A stretch of DNA of 64,000 nt from Coenobita brevimanus (GCA_032717465.1 CM064653.1:34550659-34614658); one strand, 5' to 3'. Shown: positions 1 through 11,099, numbered from the stretch's first letter. Program-made: numbers and translations. The notes: a model not told the origin generated them from the sequence alone.

Positions 1-326
1 GACCTCTATGCGCCATGTCTGAGCAGGACCGTTGCTAACAGGTGAGTGACCGAGCCGCAGGTGAGTGCGGGTCGCGTGGGGTCGCCGAGTGTCCCTGCCT
101 GGTGGCAGGTAGGGGAAGGTCGTGCGATGCTAAGTACCAAAAATCTTGCGGGAATTTTGAAAATTGTGGAAATCATGCAACTTGCAATTGCAAAACATAC
201 CAGTACGTCGATGGGACTGGCAAATGCAAAATGTTGCAACATATCCATACGTTGACAGGACGTCTCGGGTTAAGGGAATTTTACATAGGGGAATCTGGGG
301 AAGACTTAACCCGGCCAAAAAAAACA
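1..326. other. Unassigned sequence at left edge
   Basis: I see no gene here. Short open frames exist on both strands but have no recognisable motifs. There are two internal near-repeats around a motif resembling aaaacataccagtacgtcga and atgttgcaacatatccatac. A GGGTTAA at about 268 and a TTAACCCGG at about 307 resemble the ends of TTAA-type elements seen elsewhere in the window, but no convincing pair could be made. Confidence 0.4.
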
Positions 327-794
327 GTTATATGGTTACCACCCAGTGTAGTAAATGGTTTCCTGGGTACAGGAAACCATTTGGCTTGTCACTCACTGTA
401 GAGACCATAAGGTATCCCTATACTGTATTGAGTGAGTGGATGATGGGCTCCCCCACCTACCTCATATACTGGAATATAAGAAACTTGTGGTAGGTGGTTG
501 GTGGTAGGTGGGGGCACTCACCATCCACTCACTTGATGTAGTACTGCTCTCGGGTGTCTGCCCATTCCTGTCCTCCATCCTTCTTTCCTTCCATCCTCTT
601 CTGTCTTTCTTTCCTTCATTCTTTCCTCATCCTTCTACATACGGGTGACTTTACACTCTCTCTCCTGCCTTTTTTTTTCCTTCATTCTTTCCTCTTCCAT
701 CTGCCTATGGGTGACTCAACAGTGAGTGACAAGCCAAATGGTTTCCTGTACACCAGGAAACCATTTACTTCGCTGGGTGGTAACCATATAACCA
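327..794. repeat. Foldback/MITE-like element, copy 1 (intact inverted repeats)
   Basis: The two ends (about 327-402 and 719-793) are near-perfect inverted copies of each other over about 75 bases. Each arm also contains its own hairpin, aaatggtttcctg facing caggaaaccattt. Inside lies a second inverted pair, gagtgagtggatgatgggc near 431 and a reverse match near 515-535, followed by a pyrimidine-rich segment. There is no coding potential. The same structure recurs at 9234, 12172 and 57664, always directly followed on the right by a tRNA-like segment. It is probably a non-autonomous element; the mobilising enzyme is unknown. Confidence 0.7.
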
Positions 795-1022
795 AATTAT
801 GGCGCCTGGGGTTTAGTGGGTAATTACGGTGCTCCAATCGGATTGGGCCAGTGAAGGTTTATATCCAAGGGATGGTTGGGGTTTATTGCTCATGTTATGC
901 CACTCAAGGATGAGTGAGGCTGGTCACTATCATCTTAAATGTCAGGACCAACTTGCCTAGCCCCGGACTTCTACGCTTCTCATGGGGCATTGTAGGATTG
1001 GATGATGAACGGATGGATGGAA
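795..1022 (+). repeat. tRNA-derived SINE-like segment, copy 1
   Basis: A stretch at 809-819 (GGGTTTAGTGG) fits an RNA polymerase III A box, and 856-866 (GGTTTATATCC) fits a B box at ten of eleven positions; the spacing of 47 bases is tRNA-like. The body ends in a GGATG-type simple repeat (about 1003-1022), as SINE tails often do. Similar copies lie at 9508, 12981 and 57938, plus a 3' fragment at 52684. This is a SINE or SINE-like module by inference; it always sits immediately right of the foldback element, so it may be part of a composite unit rather than an independent SINE. Confidence 0.6.
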
Positions 1023-1194
1023 GAAACTGAAATGTAGCCTTTTGATTTAACACTGAATCGCACCTCTGTCAGAGTTCGACTCACCGGAAATTCTGCCTTC
1101 TGGAGGGTCAACTTATTGAAGTTTTACTGTGTGTGGTGGGGGGGGGGGGACAGTCTGGCCGCACTATGGTGTGGTACTACTACTCGGTTGCCAG

Positions 1195-1330
1195 GTTGTG
1201 TAAGGAAGAATTCTGCCACCATATTCCCTGCGTGTCGTAAAAGGCGACTAAAAGGGGCGGAGTGAGGGGACTAGCCCCTCTGTGAGGCAATTCAGAATCC
1301 GCAGATATGCCCCGGGAGGCAAAAGTTTCG
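1195..1330 (+). mobile_element. RTE-like LINE 5' leader fragment
   Basis: The segment around 1228-1262, containing the core tccctgcgtgtcgtaaaagg and then gcgactaaaagg, matches the 5' leader of the LINE at 19603 (about 19696-19733) and, in reverse, the one ending near 52312. No coding part follows. It is preceded by a G-rich run (1137-1150). It is a dead fragment. Confidence 0.55.
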
Positions 1331-1527
1331 GGAAATTTGAGAAGTTATATTTTTATGATTTATGTGTTTGGGATGATGGTTGATGATGAAATATCAACAA
1401 AAATAATAAAATGAATATATTTTACCTGCCCATTACTGAAGGTACAGCCGATGAATGCAGTATGGGTAATCCATGAGGAAGCCACAAAACGTAAATAAAC
1501 ACAACTTTTTTCCATCTGTTGTTTTCA

Positions 1528-1805
1528 CTTAAATTTTGAACAGAACATTCTTTTCTTATTAGAAAAACTTATTTCTTGCTTCTGTGTACAAATATTTTCA
1601 AAACAGAACTTGTTTCCATATTTTAAAAAATTGCAATTTCAACTTTTGAACTTTACTTATGCCACCAGTAATCAGAACAGAACTTATTTCCTCTCATTCA
1701 ACAAAACTTATCTTCTTGTTCTTATAGTTTGAACAGAACATTCTTTCCTTATTAGAAAAAAACTTATTTCTTGCTTCTGTGTACAATTATTTTCAAAACA
1801 AATAA
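1528..1805. repeat. Duplicated AT-rich segment, period about 192 bp
   Basis: A block of roughly 75 bases beginning ttgaacagaacattcttt at 1536 is repeated at 1728, including cttatttcttgcttctgtgt and the following run up to attttcaaaaca. The copies differ by a few bases. No function is evident. It lies next to an acidic open frame on the minus strand. Confidence 0.6.
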
Positions 1806-1912
1806 TCAAGAATTTCACCATAGAAAAAAAAAAAAAAAAATGGAGAAAATACTCCATTTCAGAACTGTTTTTGTCTACACCAGCAGCCCTTGTCACTCCA
1901 CTGTGAGTTGCA

Positions 1913-2398
1913 TCAAATCATAGCAGTTTGGTATGAATCTAGCACCATTTGCCCAGATAAACCCAGATTCATCAGCACTACCAGTACCACCAGGCCTACG
2001 GGATCACACACCTTGGGGTCATCATCAGCATCTTCATCATCACTTAGGTCTGAATCATCATCACTCTCGTCACTCACGGGAATAAATCCATCACTGTCAC
2101 TGTCTGCCATCCCCTCACCGTCACTACCACTCCCCTGCTCATCACTGTCGTACTCCAAACCTGGCGATAACTTACGTTTCACTCCAATACTACTCACTGA
2201 TACCCCAGAGGTTGATGGAGTTTGTATATCACTGGCTGAAAATCCTTCAAAATCGGTGATGTCATGCACTTCCCTCTCTTCACCGAGTCCACTAGTCACT
2301 TCAGAGTTCTCCAAGTTGCTGTTCAGTTCTGCCATATCATCTGAAGCCAGTGTTGAGGGCAAAAAATGAAGATTTCCCTCTAACTCCATGATAAACAC
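1913..2398 (-). CDS. Acidic open frame, possible piggyBac-type transposase N-terminus
   Basis: This 161-codon minus-strand frame starts with a Met-rich leader and is dominated by Asp, Ser and Glu, with runs such as DSDSDG and DESDDDSDLSDDEDADDD around residues 98-128. Such acidic amino-terminal regions are typical of piggyBac-derived transposases, but the DDD catalytic domain is not present nearby and the last 30 residues are hydrophobic and unlike the family. The frame is interrupted by a poly-A stretch (about 1826-1842) further along. It could equally be a chance acidic frame from a GAT-rich repeat. I do not assign a function. Confidence 0.3.
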   Translation of the reverse strand: MFIMELEGNLHFLPSTLASDDMAELNSNLENSEVTSGLGEEREVHDITDFEGFSASDIQTPSTSGVSVSSIGVKRKLSPGLEYDSDEQGSGSDGEGMADSDSDGFIPVSDESDDDSDLSDDEDADDDPKVCDPVGLVVLVVLMNLGLSGQMVLDSYQTAMI

Positions 2399-2841
2399 AA
2401 TCGTGTTGCCTTAACCCTGCGTGTGTGCAGACATGAAAAAAAATCGGCCACGTCTTCTGTTATTATAGCATATTTTTTAAGTATTTTAGGCATACATTTG
2501 TTTGTAGAAAATTATGTTACGATTTATGAGTCATTTTTAGGTAATTATTTGACCATAAAATGTGAAAAAAAAAAAAAATCCACCCCAAAACCCGGTACAT
2601 TTGTACCAGCAGGTTTGTTTACATATGACGTCAGAGCCCAGACCACTCTGAGTGCAACATGGAAGGTGGGGGGTATCATACGAAGTCACCTGTTGCCTGA
2701 GGCTCTTTTACTCATAAGCCCCGACCCGGTATCCATCAGGAGAACCCATCTTAAGGCCCGACCCGGACTTAAAGGGCTAGAGACCCCCTCCTCTGTTTTT
2801 TAGTTCCTAAAAAGAGACAGGCCATAATAAGGGATGGGGGA
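2399..2841. other. Intergenic; possible LINE leader
   Basis: No gene is seen. A TTAACCCTGCG at 2413 resembles the start of a TTAA-type element, and a poly-A run lies at about 2566-2578. The segment 2700-2841, with repeated cccgacccgg, leads directly into the LINE reading frame at 2842 and may be its 5' untranslated region. Confidence 0.35.
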
Positions 2842-5800
2842 TTGAGTTATCCCCGTACCCTGAAGATTGGGTCTATGAATGTGCGTGGATGTAGTACGAT
2901 TAAGGCTAAGAGGGAGGAGATTGGGAGAATGTTTGTGAGAAGAAAGTTGGATGTGTTAGCTTTGAGTGAAACAAAGATGAAAGGAAAAGGTGAGTCTGAG
3001 TTTGGAAGTGTGAGTGGAAGATTGTCAGGTGTTGATAGAGGAAGGGCAAGAGAGGGTGTGGCTTTGTTAGTGAGCCCTGAAGTACAGCAGTGTGTGATTG
3101 AATGGAAGGAGGTGTCATTGAGACTGATATGGGTGAAAGCGAAATTTGAACGTGAGTTGTGGGTATTTATGAGTGCATATGGGCCTGGTAGTGAAAGGGA
3201 TGAAGAAGGGAGGGAATCTTTCTGGAATGATGATGAATGTCTGCAGAGTTTTGGAGCAAGTGTGAATATGGTAATGATGAGGGATCTGAATGCTGGAGTG
3301 GGAAATGTATCAGTTGAAGGTGTAGTTGGTATGCATGGTGTGCCTGAAAGAAATGAAAATGGGGAACGAATCATAGGGATGTGCGTTGAGCGAGAGATGG
3401 TGATTGGAAATACCTTGTTTGAGAGGAAAGATATAAGTATACATGGATGAGACAGGAGGGTGAAAGGGTTGTTGATAGAGCATTGATGGACTATGTGGTT
3501 GTGTCCAGGAATGTAATAGGAAGATTGTTGGATGTGGGAGTTTGGATAGGGGGAGGTGGAGTCATGTCTGACCACTACCTCATGGAGGGAAAGCTGAGAG
3601 TAGGTTAGAGATGGGTGAGAGCTAGGAGGGTGGAGGCATGTCTGACCACTACCTGGTGGAGGGAAAGTTGAGAGTAGGTTAGAGATGGGTGAGAGCTTGG
3701 AGAGTTAGGTGTGGCAGGGGAGTTCTGAAAGTGAGTGAGTTGGATAAAGGAGAGAAAATGATAGCGTATCAGGAGAAATTGAAAGATGAGTGAAATGTAG
3801 TGAAAGATCAAGAGAATGGCAGTGTGGAGGAGGAATGACAATTGTTTGAGAGTGCTGTGGTGGGGCTTGTGGAAGAGGTGTGTGGTGTGAGACGAGTGGG
3901 TGGTGGTGTAAGAAAGGGAAGTGAATGGTGGTGCGAGGAAGTAAGTATGGCTGTGGCAGAGAAGAGATGTGCATATGAAGTGTGGTTGCAGAGGAAGGAT
4001 GAGGTGTCATACGAGAGGTATAAGGAAAAGAGGAATAGGGCGAGAAGGCCTGTGCGTGATGCTAAAGTGGCAGCAAATGAGAGGTGGGGTAGGCAGTTGA
4101 CTTGAGAATTTTCAACAGAATAAGAAAATGTTCTGGAAGGAGGTGAAAAGGGTGCAAAAGGAGAGTCTGGGAAGGAAGAGTGAGTAAAAGCAGAGGATGG
4201 AAGGATGTTAATTGAGATGGATGCAATTAGGATGAGATGGGCGGAGTATTTTGAAAGATTGTTAAATGTAGCGGAGGAAAGGGAGGCTGAGATTGTGGCA
4301 GATGGAAGGGTGCAAGGAATAAATGTCTTGAGAGAGTTGAATGATTCTTTGATCACGAGGGAGGAAGTGCAGGAGGGAGGAAAGGAGATGAAAACAGGGA
4401 AAGCTGCAGGTATGGATGGGTGTGCTGTGGAATGCCTGAATGGTGGTGGAGCGACTATTGTTGACTGGTTAGTAAAATTGTGGAATGTGTGCTTTGTATG
4501 GTACCAGTTGACTGGTCAAGTTCTTGTGTGGTCCTTTTGTATAAAGGTAAGGTTGATAAGTAAGAATGTACTAGCTTTAGGGGTATAAGTCTGTTGAGTG
4601 TTGTAGGTAAGGTGTATGGTAGAGTGTTAATGAGAGTTAGAGAGGGTACAGAGGGAGTGATTGGTGATGAGCAGTGTGGCTTTAAGAGAGGAAGGGGATG
4701 CGTGGATCAGGTGTTTGCTGTGAGACAGGTGTGTGAAAAGTGTTTAGCAAAAGGTAAGGATATGTTTTGGGCATTCATGGATTTAGAGAAAAGGTATGAT
4801 AGAATTGATATGTAGGCTTTGTGGACTGTTTTAAGATTGTATAGACTTGATGGTAGGTTGCTAAAAGGAGTGAAAAGTTTTTATGTATATAGTAGAGTGT
4901 GTGTAAGAGTGGGAAATACTGTGAGTGATTGGTTTCCCATGAGATTGGGGCTGCGGCAGGGATGTGTGATGTCACCTTGGTTGTTTAATATTTATATGGA
5001 TGGTGTTGTAAGGGAGGTGAATGCAAGTGTTTGGTGGAGGTCTGAGTTTTGTGAATGTTGATGGTAGAGAGTGGAATCTGAAGCAGCTGCTGTTTGCGGA
5101 TGATACTGCACTGGTAGCTGATTCAGAGGAGAGATTGAGACAATTGGTAGAGGAGTTTTGAAGGGTGTGAGAAAGGAGGAAATTGAAAGTAAATGAGAAT
5201 AAGAGTAAAGTGATGAAGTGTACGAGGTTGGTAGATGATAGGAGGATGAATATAGTTTTGAACGGTGAGTTGCTTGAGGAATTAGAGTGTTTTAAGTATT
5301 TAGGGTCACTTGTTGCTGTGGATGGAAGAATAAATGCAGAAGTGAAGTTTAGAGTGAATGAAGTAGGAAAGGTGCTGGGAGAAATGAAGAAAGTGTTTAG
5401 ATGTCGTTTGTTTAGAATGGATGTAAAGAGAAGGCTGTATGAGGGTTTTGTGGTACCGACTGCATTATATGGGGCTGAAGCATGGAATATGGGTGTAGCA
5501 GAGAGGAAAGATTTGAATGTAATGGAGATGAGGTGTCTGAGGAGTATGTGTGGAGTGACGCGAATGGATCGAGTGAGAAATGAAGTGCAAAGGAGAACTG
5601 GAGTTGTTCAAGAGATGGCTGATCAAGTTGTGCAGAGGGTGTTGCGATGGTTTGGGCATTTGGAGAGAATGGATAAAGAGCGATTGGTGAAAAAGATAAC
5701 TGGATCTGATGTGAGAGGCGTAAGGCTGAGAGGTAGACTAGATTTGATGTGAGAGGTGTGTCTGAGAGGAAGACCACGAATAGGATGAATGGACAGTGTG

Positions 5801-5892
5801 ATGAGAGAGTTGGATGCGAGAGGGATGTCTGTTGAGCTAGGAAGAGTGGCTGTGCGTGATAGAAATGAATGGAGAGAAATTGTGAATGAATA
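2842..5892 (+). pseudogene. Endonuclease-reverse transcriptase pseudogene (LINE A)
   Basis: The endonuclease spans about 2842-3600: the GSMNVRG motif, LALSETKMKG with the catalytic Glu, a degraded RDLNAGVG where GDxN is expected, and MSDHYLMEGK near 3560 for the SDH motif. The reverse transcriptase spans about 4205-5160: GKAAGMDG, ISLLSVVGKVYGR, QCGFKRGRGCVDQ, AFMDLEKRYDRID, RQGCVMSPWLFNIYMDG and the catalytic FADD near 5096-5107. The RTE-type tail (5183-5752) has FKYLGSL, YGAEAW and RWFGHLERMD. Breaks include frameshifts near 3447, 4100, 4588, 5061 and 5752 and an in-frame stop at 4813-4815. The enzyme would copy its own RNA at a nicked target; this copy cannot. Confidence 0.85.
3564..3711 (+). 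repeat. 74-bp tandem duplication inside LINE A
   Basis: The block beginning atgtctgaccactacct at 3564 recurs at 3638, including the downstream aggttagagatgggtgagagc. It falls just after the SDH motif of the endonuclease and disrupts the frame. The two copies differ at several positions, so the duplication is not recent. Confidence 0.8.
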
Positions 5893-6222
5893 AATGATGA
5901 CGCAGCCCTGAGGGGATATTCTCCTGTATTTTTTCTGATCAGCTGATCAGGTCAGGTGTGAGTAAGGGGGTGGGTCCATCATGACGTGACGGGTAAACCA
6001 GCTCTGCTGTCGGGTCCTGCTGCGGATGTCACCGATTGCACTGCACAGTTGACCCTCGTGTGGTGTGGTGCAGTGAGGATCTGTCCCTTCTCCCCTTTGG
6101 GGCTAAGATGCGAATGAATGTGTTTGAGTGGATGAGTACAGTAAATTGGGAGTGTGTCGTCCTGTCTCTGCTACCTCCCTTTCCTTGGGGGAAGCAGCTT
6201 AGGTATATAGATAGATAGATAG

Positions 6223-9025
6223 GAATAACTGAGACTACATGGAAAGGTGAGAGAGTGGGAGTATGGATGGGGTATATGTGCTGGAGTAGGTGAGAATGGG
6301 AGGGGAAAAGGAGGAGTATATATTGTTTTGTGCAAGAGATAGAAGGAGAATATATTAGAGTATGGATCAGTTGGCTCAGGGATTCTGTGGATAAGATTGA
6401 AAATAGGACTACAAATGTGGGCACTTGTGTGTGTTTGTGTGTATATGCGTCAATGCAAGACCGTGCAAGTAGGGTGAAAGAGGAGTTCTGGGCAAATTTG
6501 GAAGCATTCATGGAGGAGATTGAAAGGAATGAGAGAGTGTTTTTGACTGGAGATATGAATGGAAAAGTAGGGAATGTGAAGGTGGATGGAGTAGTTGGTG
6601 AGTGGGGTGTGCCTGCAGAAGTGAATGAGAAGGGCAGTGCTCTAGCGGACATTTGTCTGGGGAGGGGGTTGGTGATAGCTAATACCCTCTTTAGACACAA
6701 AATGATCCACAGGGATGCGTGGCGAGTGATGAGAAGGGTGGGTGGTGAACTGATTGAGCGAAAGACATTGATTGATCATGTGTGTTTGGATGATGGAATG
6801 AGCGGGTGTGTAATGGATGCAAGAACATACAGAGGTTGAGGGAGTGGACTTTCTGACCACCACATGGTGATGCTGAAAGTCAAGGTTCAAATGTAGTGGA
6901 GGAATAGAAGGAGGGAAATTTAGGAGGAAGTAGTCCATACAAGGAGAGTAGAAAGGTTGCAAGAGGATGGAAAAAAGCCAGAATATAAGAGAGAAGTGGA
7001 GGAGCGATTTGGTAAATATGATTTGGAGCAGATGGGGATGGTGGAAGATGTGTGCAATATATTCACAGAAGAAATCTGTGCAGCATGTGAAGTGGTGATT
7101 GAGGTGAAGAAAAGACAAGGGGGTTCAGGGAACAACATGGTGGAATGAAGAGGTGAGACAAGCTGTGGTGCAAAAGATGAAAGCATATAGTAAGTGGTTG
7201 GGAAGCAGGGGCATGGAGGAAGTTGAGAGACAGAAGAGAGATTTATATGTAGAGAGGAAGAGAGAGGTGAAAAGACTAATAAGAGAGATTATGAAGAGAG
7301 TGGATGAGGACTTTGGAAGGAATTTGATTGTGAAGTGGAGGGAATGTAAGAAAATGTTCTGGAAAAAGGTAAAGAGAGACAGGATGATAAAAAAATTAGT
7401 TGGAGAGTGAAAGATAAAAATGGTAGATTGCTAATGGGGAGGGGAGAAAAAGTGAGCAGATGGAGAGAACACTTTCAGGAACTGTTAAACACTGAGAATG
7501 AAAGTTATTTGAGTATAAATGGCTGGGAGAAGGAGGGAGGTGAGAAGAGAAGAAGAAATCAGTAGGATGGAAGTAGTGGAAACAATGAGGAAAGTCAAAA
7601 TAGGGAAAGCCCCAGGAATTGATGGAGTGTGTGATGAAATGTTGAAACATGGTAGTAGAATGGATGTGGAAGATGTGCAGATTGGCCTGGGAGGAATGTA
7701 GAGTCCCAGAGGATTGGAAGTCAAGTGTAGTTATTCCCCTGTACAAAGGAAAAAAGGAATAAAAGTGTGTGGTAGTCATAAGGGCATTTCTCTTTTTAGT
7801 GAAATAGATAAAGTATATGGTAGGATATTGACAGAGTTAGGGAAAGAACCGAGGAATTGGAGAAGAACAGGGAAGTTTTAGGAAGGAAAGAGGTTGTGTA
7901 GATCAGATATTCATACATGGGTCTTTAGTGGACAAGTTTCTAGAGAAGAGAAAGATGTTGTATGCGGCCTTCATGGATTTGGAGGAAGCATGTGACAGGG
8001 TGGATAAACAAGGAATGTGGAAAATATTTAGTATGTGTGGAGTACAGTAAATGGGAAGTTGTTTGAATGCCGTGAAGAGTATGTATGAGGGGGCTAAGGC
8101 TGCGGTGTGTGTGGGTAGTGAATTGAGTGAATTTTTCTGTTTGAATTTTGGATTCAAACATGGATTTGTCATGTCACTATGGCAGTTCAGTCTGTATATG
8201 GATGGGGTTATAAAAGAGGTACAAGGTAGGGCAGTGGATGTTAGAACAGCTTTGATGAGAGAGGGCAACATTTGGAAACTTCCTGTACTGTTGTTTGCAG
8301 ATGATACTACATTGTTAAGTGAAGACAAAGGGGAACTGCAGGGCATGGTGAATGAGTTTGGGAGAGTAAGAAACAGAATCTGAAGGTAAATGTAGAATAA
8401 AGCTTTGGTCTTTGAGAGAAAAGAAGTCACTGAATGTACAGTTGGGTTGGATGATGAGGAAATGGATATTATGAGTGCATTTTAGTACCTGGGTAGTGTG
8501 ATGAGTAAGGATGGAAGTTTAGAGGGTGAAGTGCTCAATTGAGTACAACAAGGAAGAAAGGTTGCTGGTTTTTTGAAAGCAGTGCTAAGAAACAGGGAAA
8601 TGAGCATGGGGGTAGAAAAGATGCTGCATGACAGTATTGTGATACCAACTGTAACTTGTGGAAGTGAAGCTTGGACCTTGTTGGAAGGACACAAGTCAAG
8701 AGTGAGAGCAATGGAAATGAGTTATTTGAGAGGAGGATGTGGAGTTGCTTGGAGGGACAGACTGACAAATGTGGAAGTGAAGGACTGTTGTGATGTGGAT
8801 GAGTAATACTGTAAGGTGGTTTGGCCGTGTGGAGAGGATGGAGAGTGAGAGACTAATGAGGAGAGAGTATGCAAGTGAGGTGGAGGGGGGGAGGGAGGAG
8901 GAGGCCAAGGATGAGGTGGAGGAATGGAGTGGAGGGGTATAAGAGAGGGAGGAGATGTTGGCTGGGGGGAGGGCAGTGACATGGCGGGGAACCGGGTGAC
9001 ATGGAGGCAATTTGCTTGTGACCAC
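6223..9025 (+). pseudogene. Endonuclease-reverse transcriptase pseudogene (LINE B)
   Basis: Recognisable pieces are the endonuclease GDMNGKVGNV motif (about 6550-6580), the WGVPAE segment, a connecting region with charged repeats, then reverse transcriptase motifs: GKAPGIDGVCDEML (about 7602-7643), AFMDLEEA (7967-7990), a degraded LKQG motif, and FADDTTLLSED (about 8296-8328). The C-terminal region keeps TCGSEAWTL and EMSYLRGGCGVAWRDRL. Frameshifts and stops occur roughly every 200-400 bases, for example near 7148, 7410, 7701, 8383 and 8806. It is the most decayed member of its family in the window. Confidence 0.8.
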
Positions 9026-9066
9026 CCTTTGTGGGATTATGGTGTCTGGTAATAGAGAGATAGATA
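6223..9066 (+). mobile_element. RTE-like LINE B, 5'-truncated and decayed
   Basis: This element belongs to the same family as the LINEs at 19603 and 45826, judged by closely matching text throughout. It starts inside the endonuclease, at the point matching the TETKW motif of the 19603 copy, so it is truncated by roughly 330 bases. It ends with tgtgggattatggtgtctgg and an AGATAGATA tail, the counterpart of the family's 3' end. It begins right after the GATA tail of LINE A. Confidence 0.8.
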
Positions 9067-9233
9067 TCCCTGGAGGACTGGGACTATTTTGCCACCTTCA
9101 TATACTGGTGCATACACTGTAATGACTCATTTTTCGAAATTAATAAAAAATACTAGGAACAGCTTTTTATTGTAAACAAACACATGTAATGCAAGTTCAA
9201 ACATTACTCATTGTGATTAACACTAAAGAAAAA
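9067..9233. other. Short unassigned spacer
   Basis: AT-rich sequence between LINE B and the second foldback copy. I see no gene or repeat. Confidence 0.4.
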
Positions 9234-9507
9234 TGCACTCACCATCCACTCACTCGATGTAGTGCTGCTGTCAGGTGTCTGCACTTTCCTCTCCTCCCTC
9301 CTTTCTCTCATTCCTCTTCTGTCTTTCCTTACTTCATTCTTTCCTCGTCCTTCTGCCTGCGGGTGACTTTACACTCCCTCTTTTGACTTTCTTTCCTTCA
9401 TTCTTTCCTTTTCCTCTACCTATGGGTGACTCTGCACTGAGTGACAAGCCAAATAGTTTCCTGTACACCAGGAAACCATTTGCTACGCTGGGTGGTAACC
9501 ATGTAAC
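9234..9507. repeat. Foldback element, copy 2 (right half only)
   Basis: It matches the right half of copy 1, from cactcaccatccactcactc through the pyrimidine-rich segment to the right inverted arm (about 9433-9507), which still contains the hairpin core tttcctgtacaccaggaaac. The left arm is missing, so the copy is truncated. The tRNA-like segment follows immediately. Confidence 0.65.
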
Positions 9508-9727
9508 CAAATTATGGCACCTGGCGGTTTAGTGGGTAATTGTGGCACTCGAGTCGGATTGAGCCGGTGAAGGTTTATATCCAAGGGATGGTTGGAGTTA
9601 TTGCTCACGTAATGCCACTCAGGGATGAGTGAAACTGGTCACTCTTAAATGTCAGGACCAACATGCTTAGCCCCGGGCTTCTACACTCCTCTTGGGATGA
9701 GGTAGGATTGGATGATGGATGGATGGA
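9508..9727 (+). repeat. tRNA-derived SINE-like segment, copy 2
   Basis: It has the same A box (ggcggtttagtggg near 9522) and B box (ggtttatatcc near 9569) arrangement as copy 1, and ends in a GGATGGATGG tail. Compared with copy 1 there are scattered substitutions and a short deletion near 9630. Confidence 0.6.
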
Positions 9728-10465
9728 AGGAAGAAATTTAATGGTGCCCTTGTTGGAAAAAAAAAAAATAGTAAAATACCAAGAAAAAATGAAAGTTCCT
9801 AATCAATCTACTGCGGAGCAGACAACTAATAATAAGCTCACCTGGCGACCTCTCCCACGCACCCTTGGGTCCCTACGGCAGTTTGGGCCCCCCCTGGACC
9901 CAGCATTTGTTGGTCTTACATGTATGCTCACAGTTCATCTGAATACACTGGGGCACACATTTTAGTGCAAATATCACTATAACACAAGATAGGAGAGAGA
10001 ATGCAAGGACACAGTACCTCTCCCACACAGGCCAAACACTGAAGAGGGTAACTACAAGATGGCCCATATCCAACCCCCTCCCCCCATAGCATGGTGCGTC
10101 TTTCAAATTTCAACTTGCAGAAAAGTGACGGCCCCAGTCCTCAGGTACAAATACCACATCAAACCCTTGATAGCCACTAGCCTTGCACCTAACCATAGAC
10201 CTGTGGAGGTAAATGTATGGTTTAGTTTAATCCACTGGATGTGTTAGGTAACTCTGGCCACCGTACTACAGTTATCCCTCATTTATCCGGAATGCAGTAT
10301 CCGAACCTTTTCATTATTTGGATACTGGACCTTGGCTTTATTAAACCATCATTCGAATTTACTTGTCATAATCCAAACATGAAAGTCCCTAAGAACTTCA
10401 TCCGGCCAGATGACACACTCAAACAACAGTATCATGTCTGCTGGTCTCTAGCCTAGCATGGGAAA
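9728..10465. other. Unassigned sequence
   Basis: No gene is seen. A 12-base A-run lies at about 9758-9769. Around 10268-10330 the text ctacagttatccctcatttatccgg resembles a single degenerate Tigger-type inverted end like those at 13551, 16911 and 23305. Confidence 0.4.
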
Positions 10466-10780
10466 ATAGACCGCAACCCACAACCTGAGCTAAAATGTCT
10501 GTCCACTCCTGTACTGAATGGTCAAAATTGCGTGTTGGCCTGCTCACGCCCTATGAACCTCCAGCACCTGAGTAATATCAACCCCAACCCACAAGTGGTG
10601 TCAAAACGCTCATACACATCCCCACTGAATGTCCAAACTCGTGAATTAATCTTTTCCAACTGCCACAGCACGTGTAATACAGACCGCAAGCCACAAGTCG
10701 GGTGAAAGTGCCCATCCACCTCATGACAGAAGGGTGAAATTCCTTCCCACAGCCTTGCTTCTCCTCTCCTCCTGTCCCTC
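10466..10780. repeat. Three degenerate tandem units of about 105-115 bp
   Basis: Units begin with gaccgcaacccacaa (10471), accccaacccacaagt (10580) and gaccgcaagccacaagt (10681). Each continues with a g-t-c-c-a-c or c-a-t-c-c-a-c segment and a phrase like ctgaatggtcaaa. The copies are about 60-70 percent similar by eye. No coding function is evident. Confidence 0.55.
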
Positions 10781-11095
10781 CTCCATACCCTCCCATTCTC
10801 CCCGCCATGCTAGGCTTGCCTCCAGGTCCCTCCCCTTCTTCATGCTGAAAACACTGACCTGTGAATTTTTTAAGTTTTTGGTGATGTATTTGAATACTAG
10901 TGGCCTTATAAAAATTCAAGAAACATCTCATGCAATTCTGCATCGAGGCTTATGCTTAGCTCTAGTAAGGTGTGGGCAAAACTTTGCTATAGGATGGTGG
11001 AAAGTTATATGAAGGTAAGTTGTACTCTTGAACAACATTTATTCTCACTGCAGTTCTGTCATTTTATTCATCAGTTTTCTGTGTTTTTATTAGCG
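10781..11095. other. Unassigned sequence
   Basis: A C/T-rich stretch (10740-10840) followed by AT-rich text. I see nothing recognisable. Confidence 0.35.
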
Positions 11096-11099
11096 TATA

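Larger units (their letters stand above)
2842..6222 (+). mobile_element. RTE-like LINE A, decayed but near full length
   Basis: A plus-strand non-LTR retrotransposon with endonuclease, reverse transcriptase and an RTE-type C-terminal region in order, followed by a 3' untranslated part (about 5893-6204) and a short GATA-type tail (about 6205-6222). Short simple-repeat tails rather than poly-A are characteristic of the RTE clade. The next LINE begins exactly at the end of this tail. The body carries many frameshifts and stops, so it is inactive. Confidence 0.8.

Noticed and set aside
554..823. Hydrophobic Phe/Leu/Ser-rich frame that looks like a membrane protein (also at 9275 and 12566)
   Set aside because: It is the pyrimidine-rich core of the foldback repeat, which recurs with frameshifts and no conserved protein.
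1055..1100. Possible tRNA T-arm (agagttcgactca) near 1070
   Set aside because: No acceptor, D or anticodon stem could be built around it.
5412..5777. Long Ser/Pro/His-rich frames opposite the LINE coding strands (also opposite LINEs B, C, D)
   Set aside because: They are antisense shadows of purine-rich LINE coding sequence and carry no motifs of their own.
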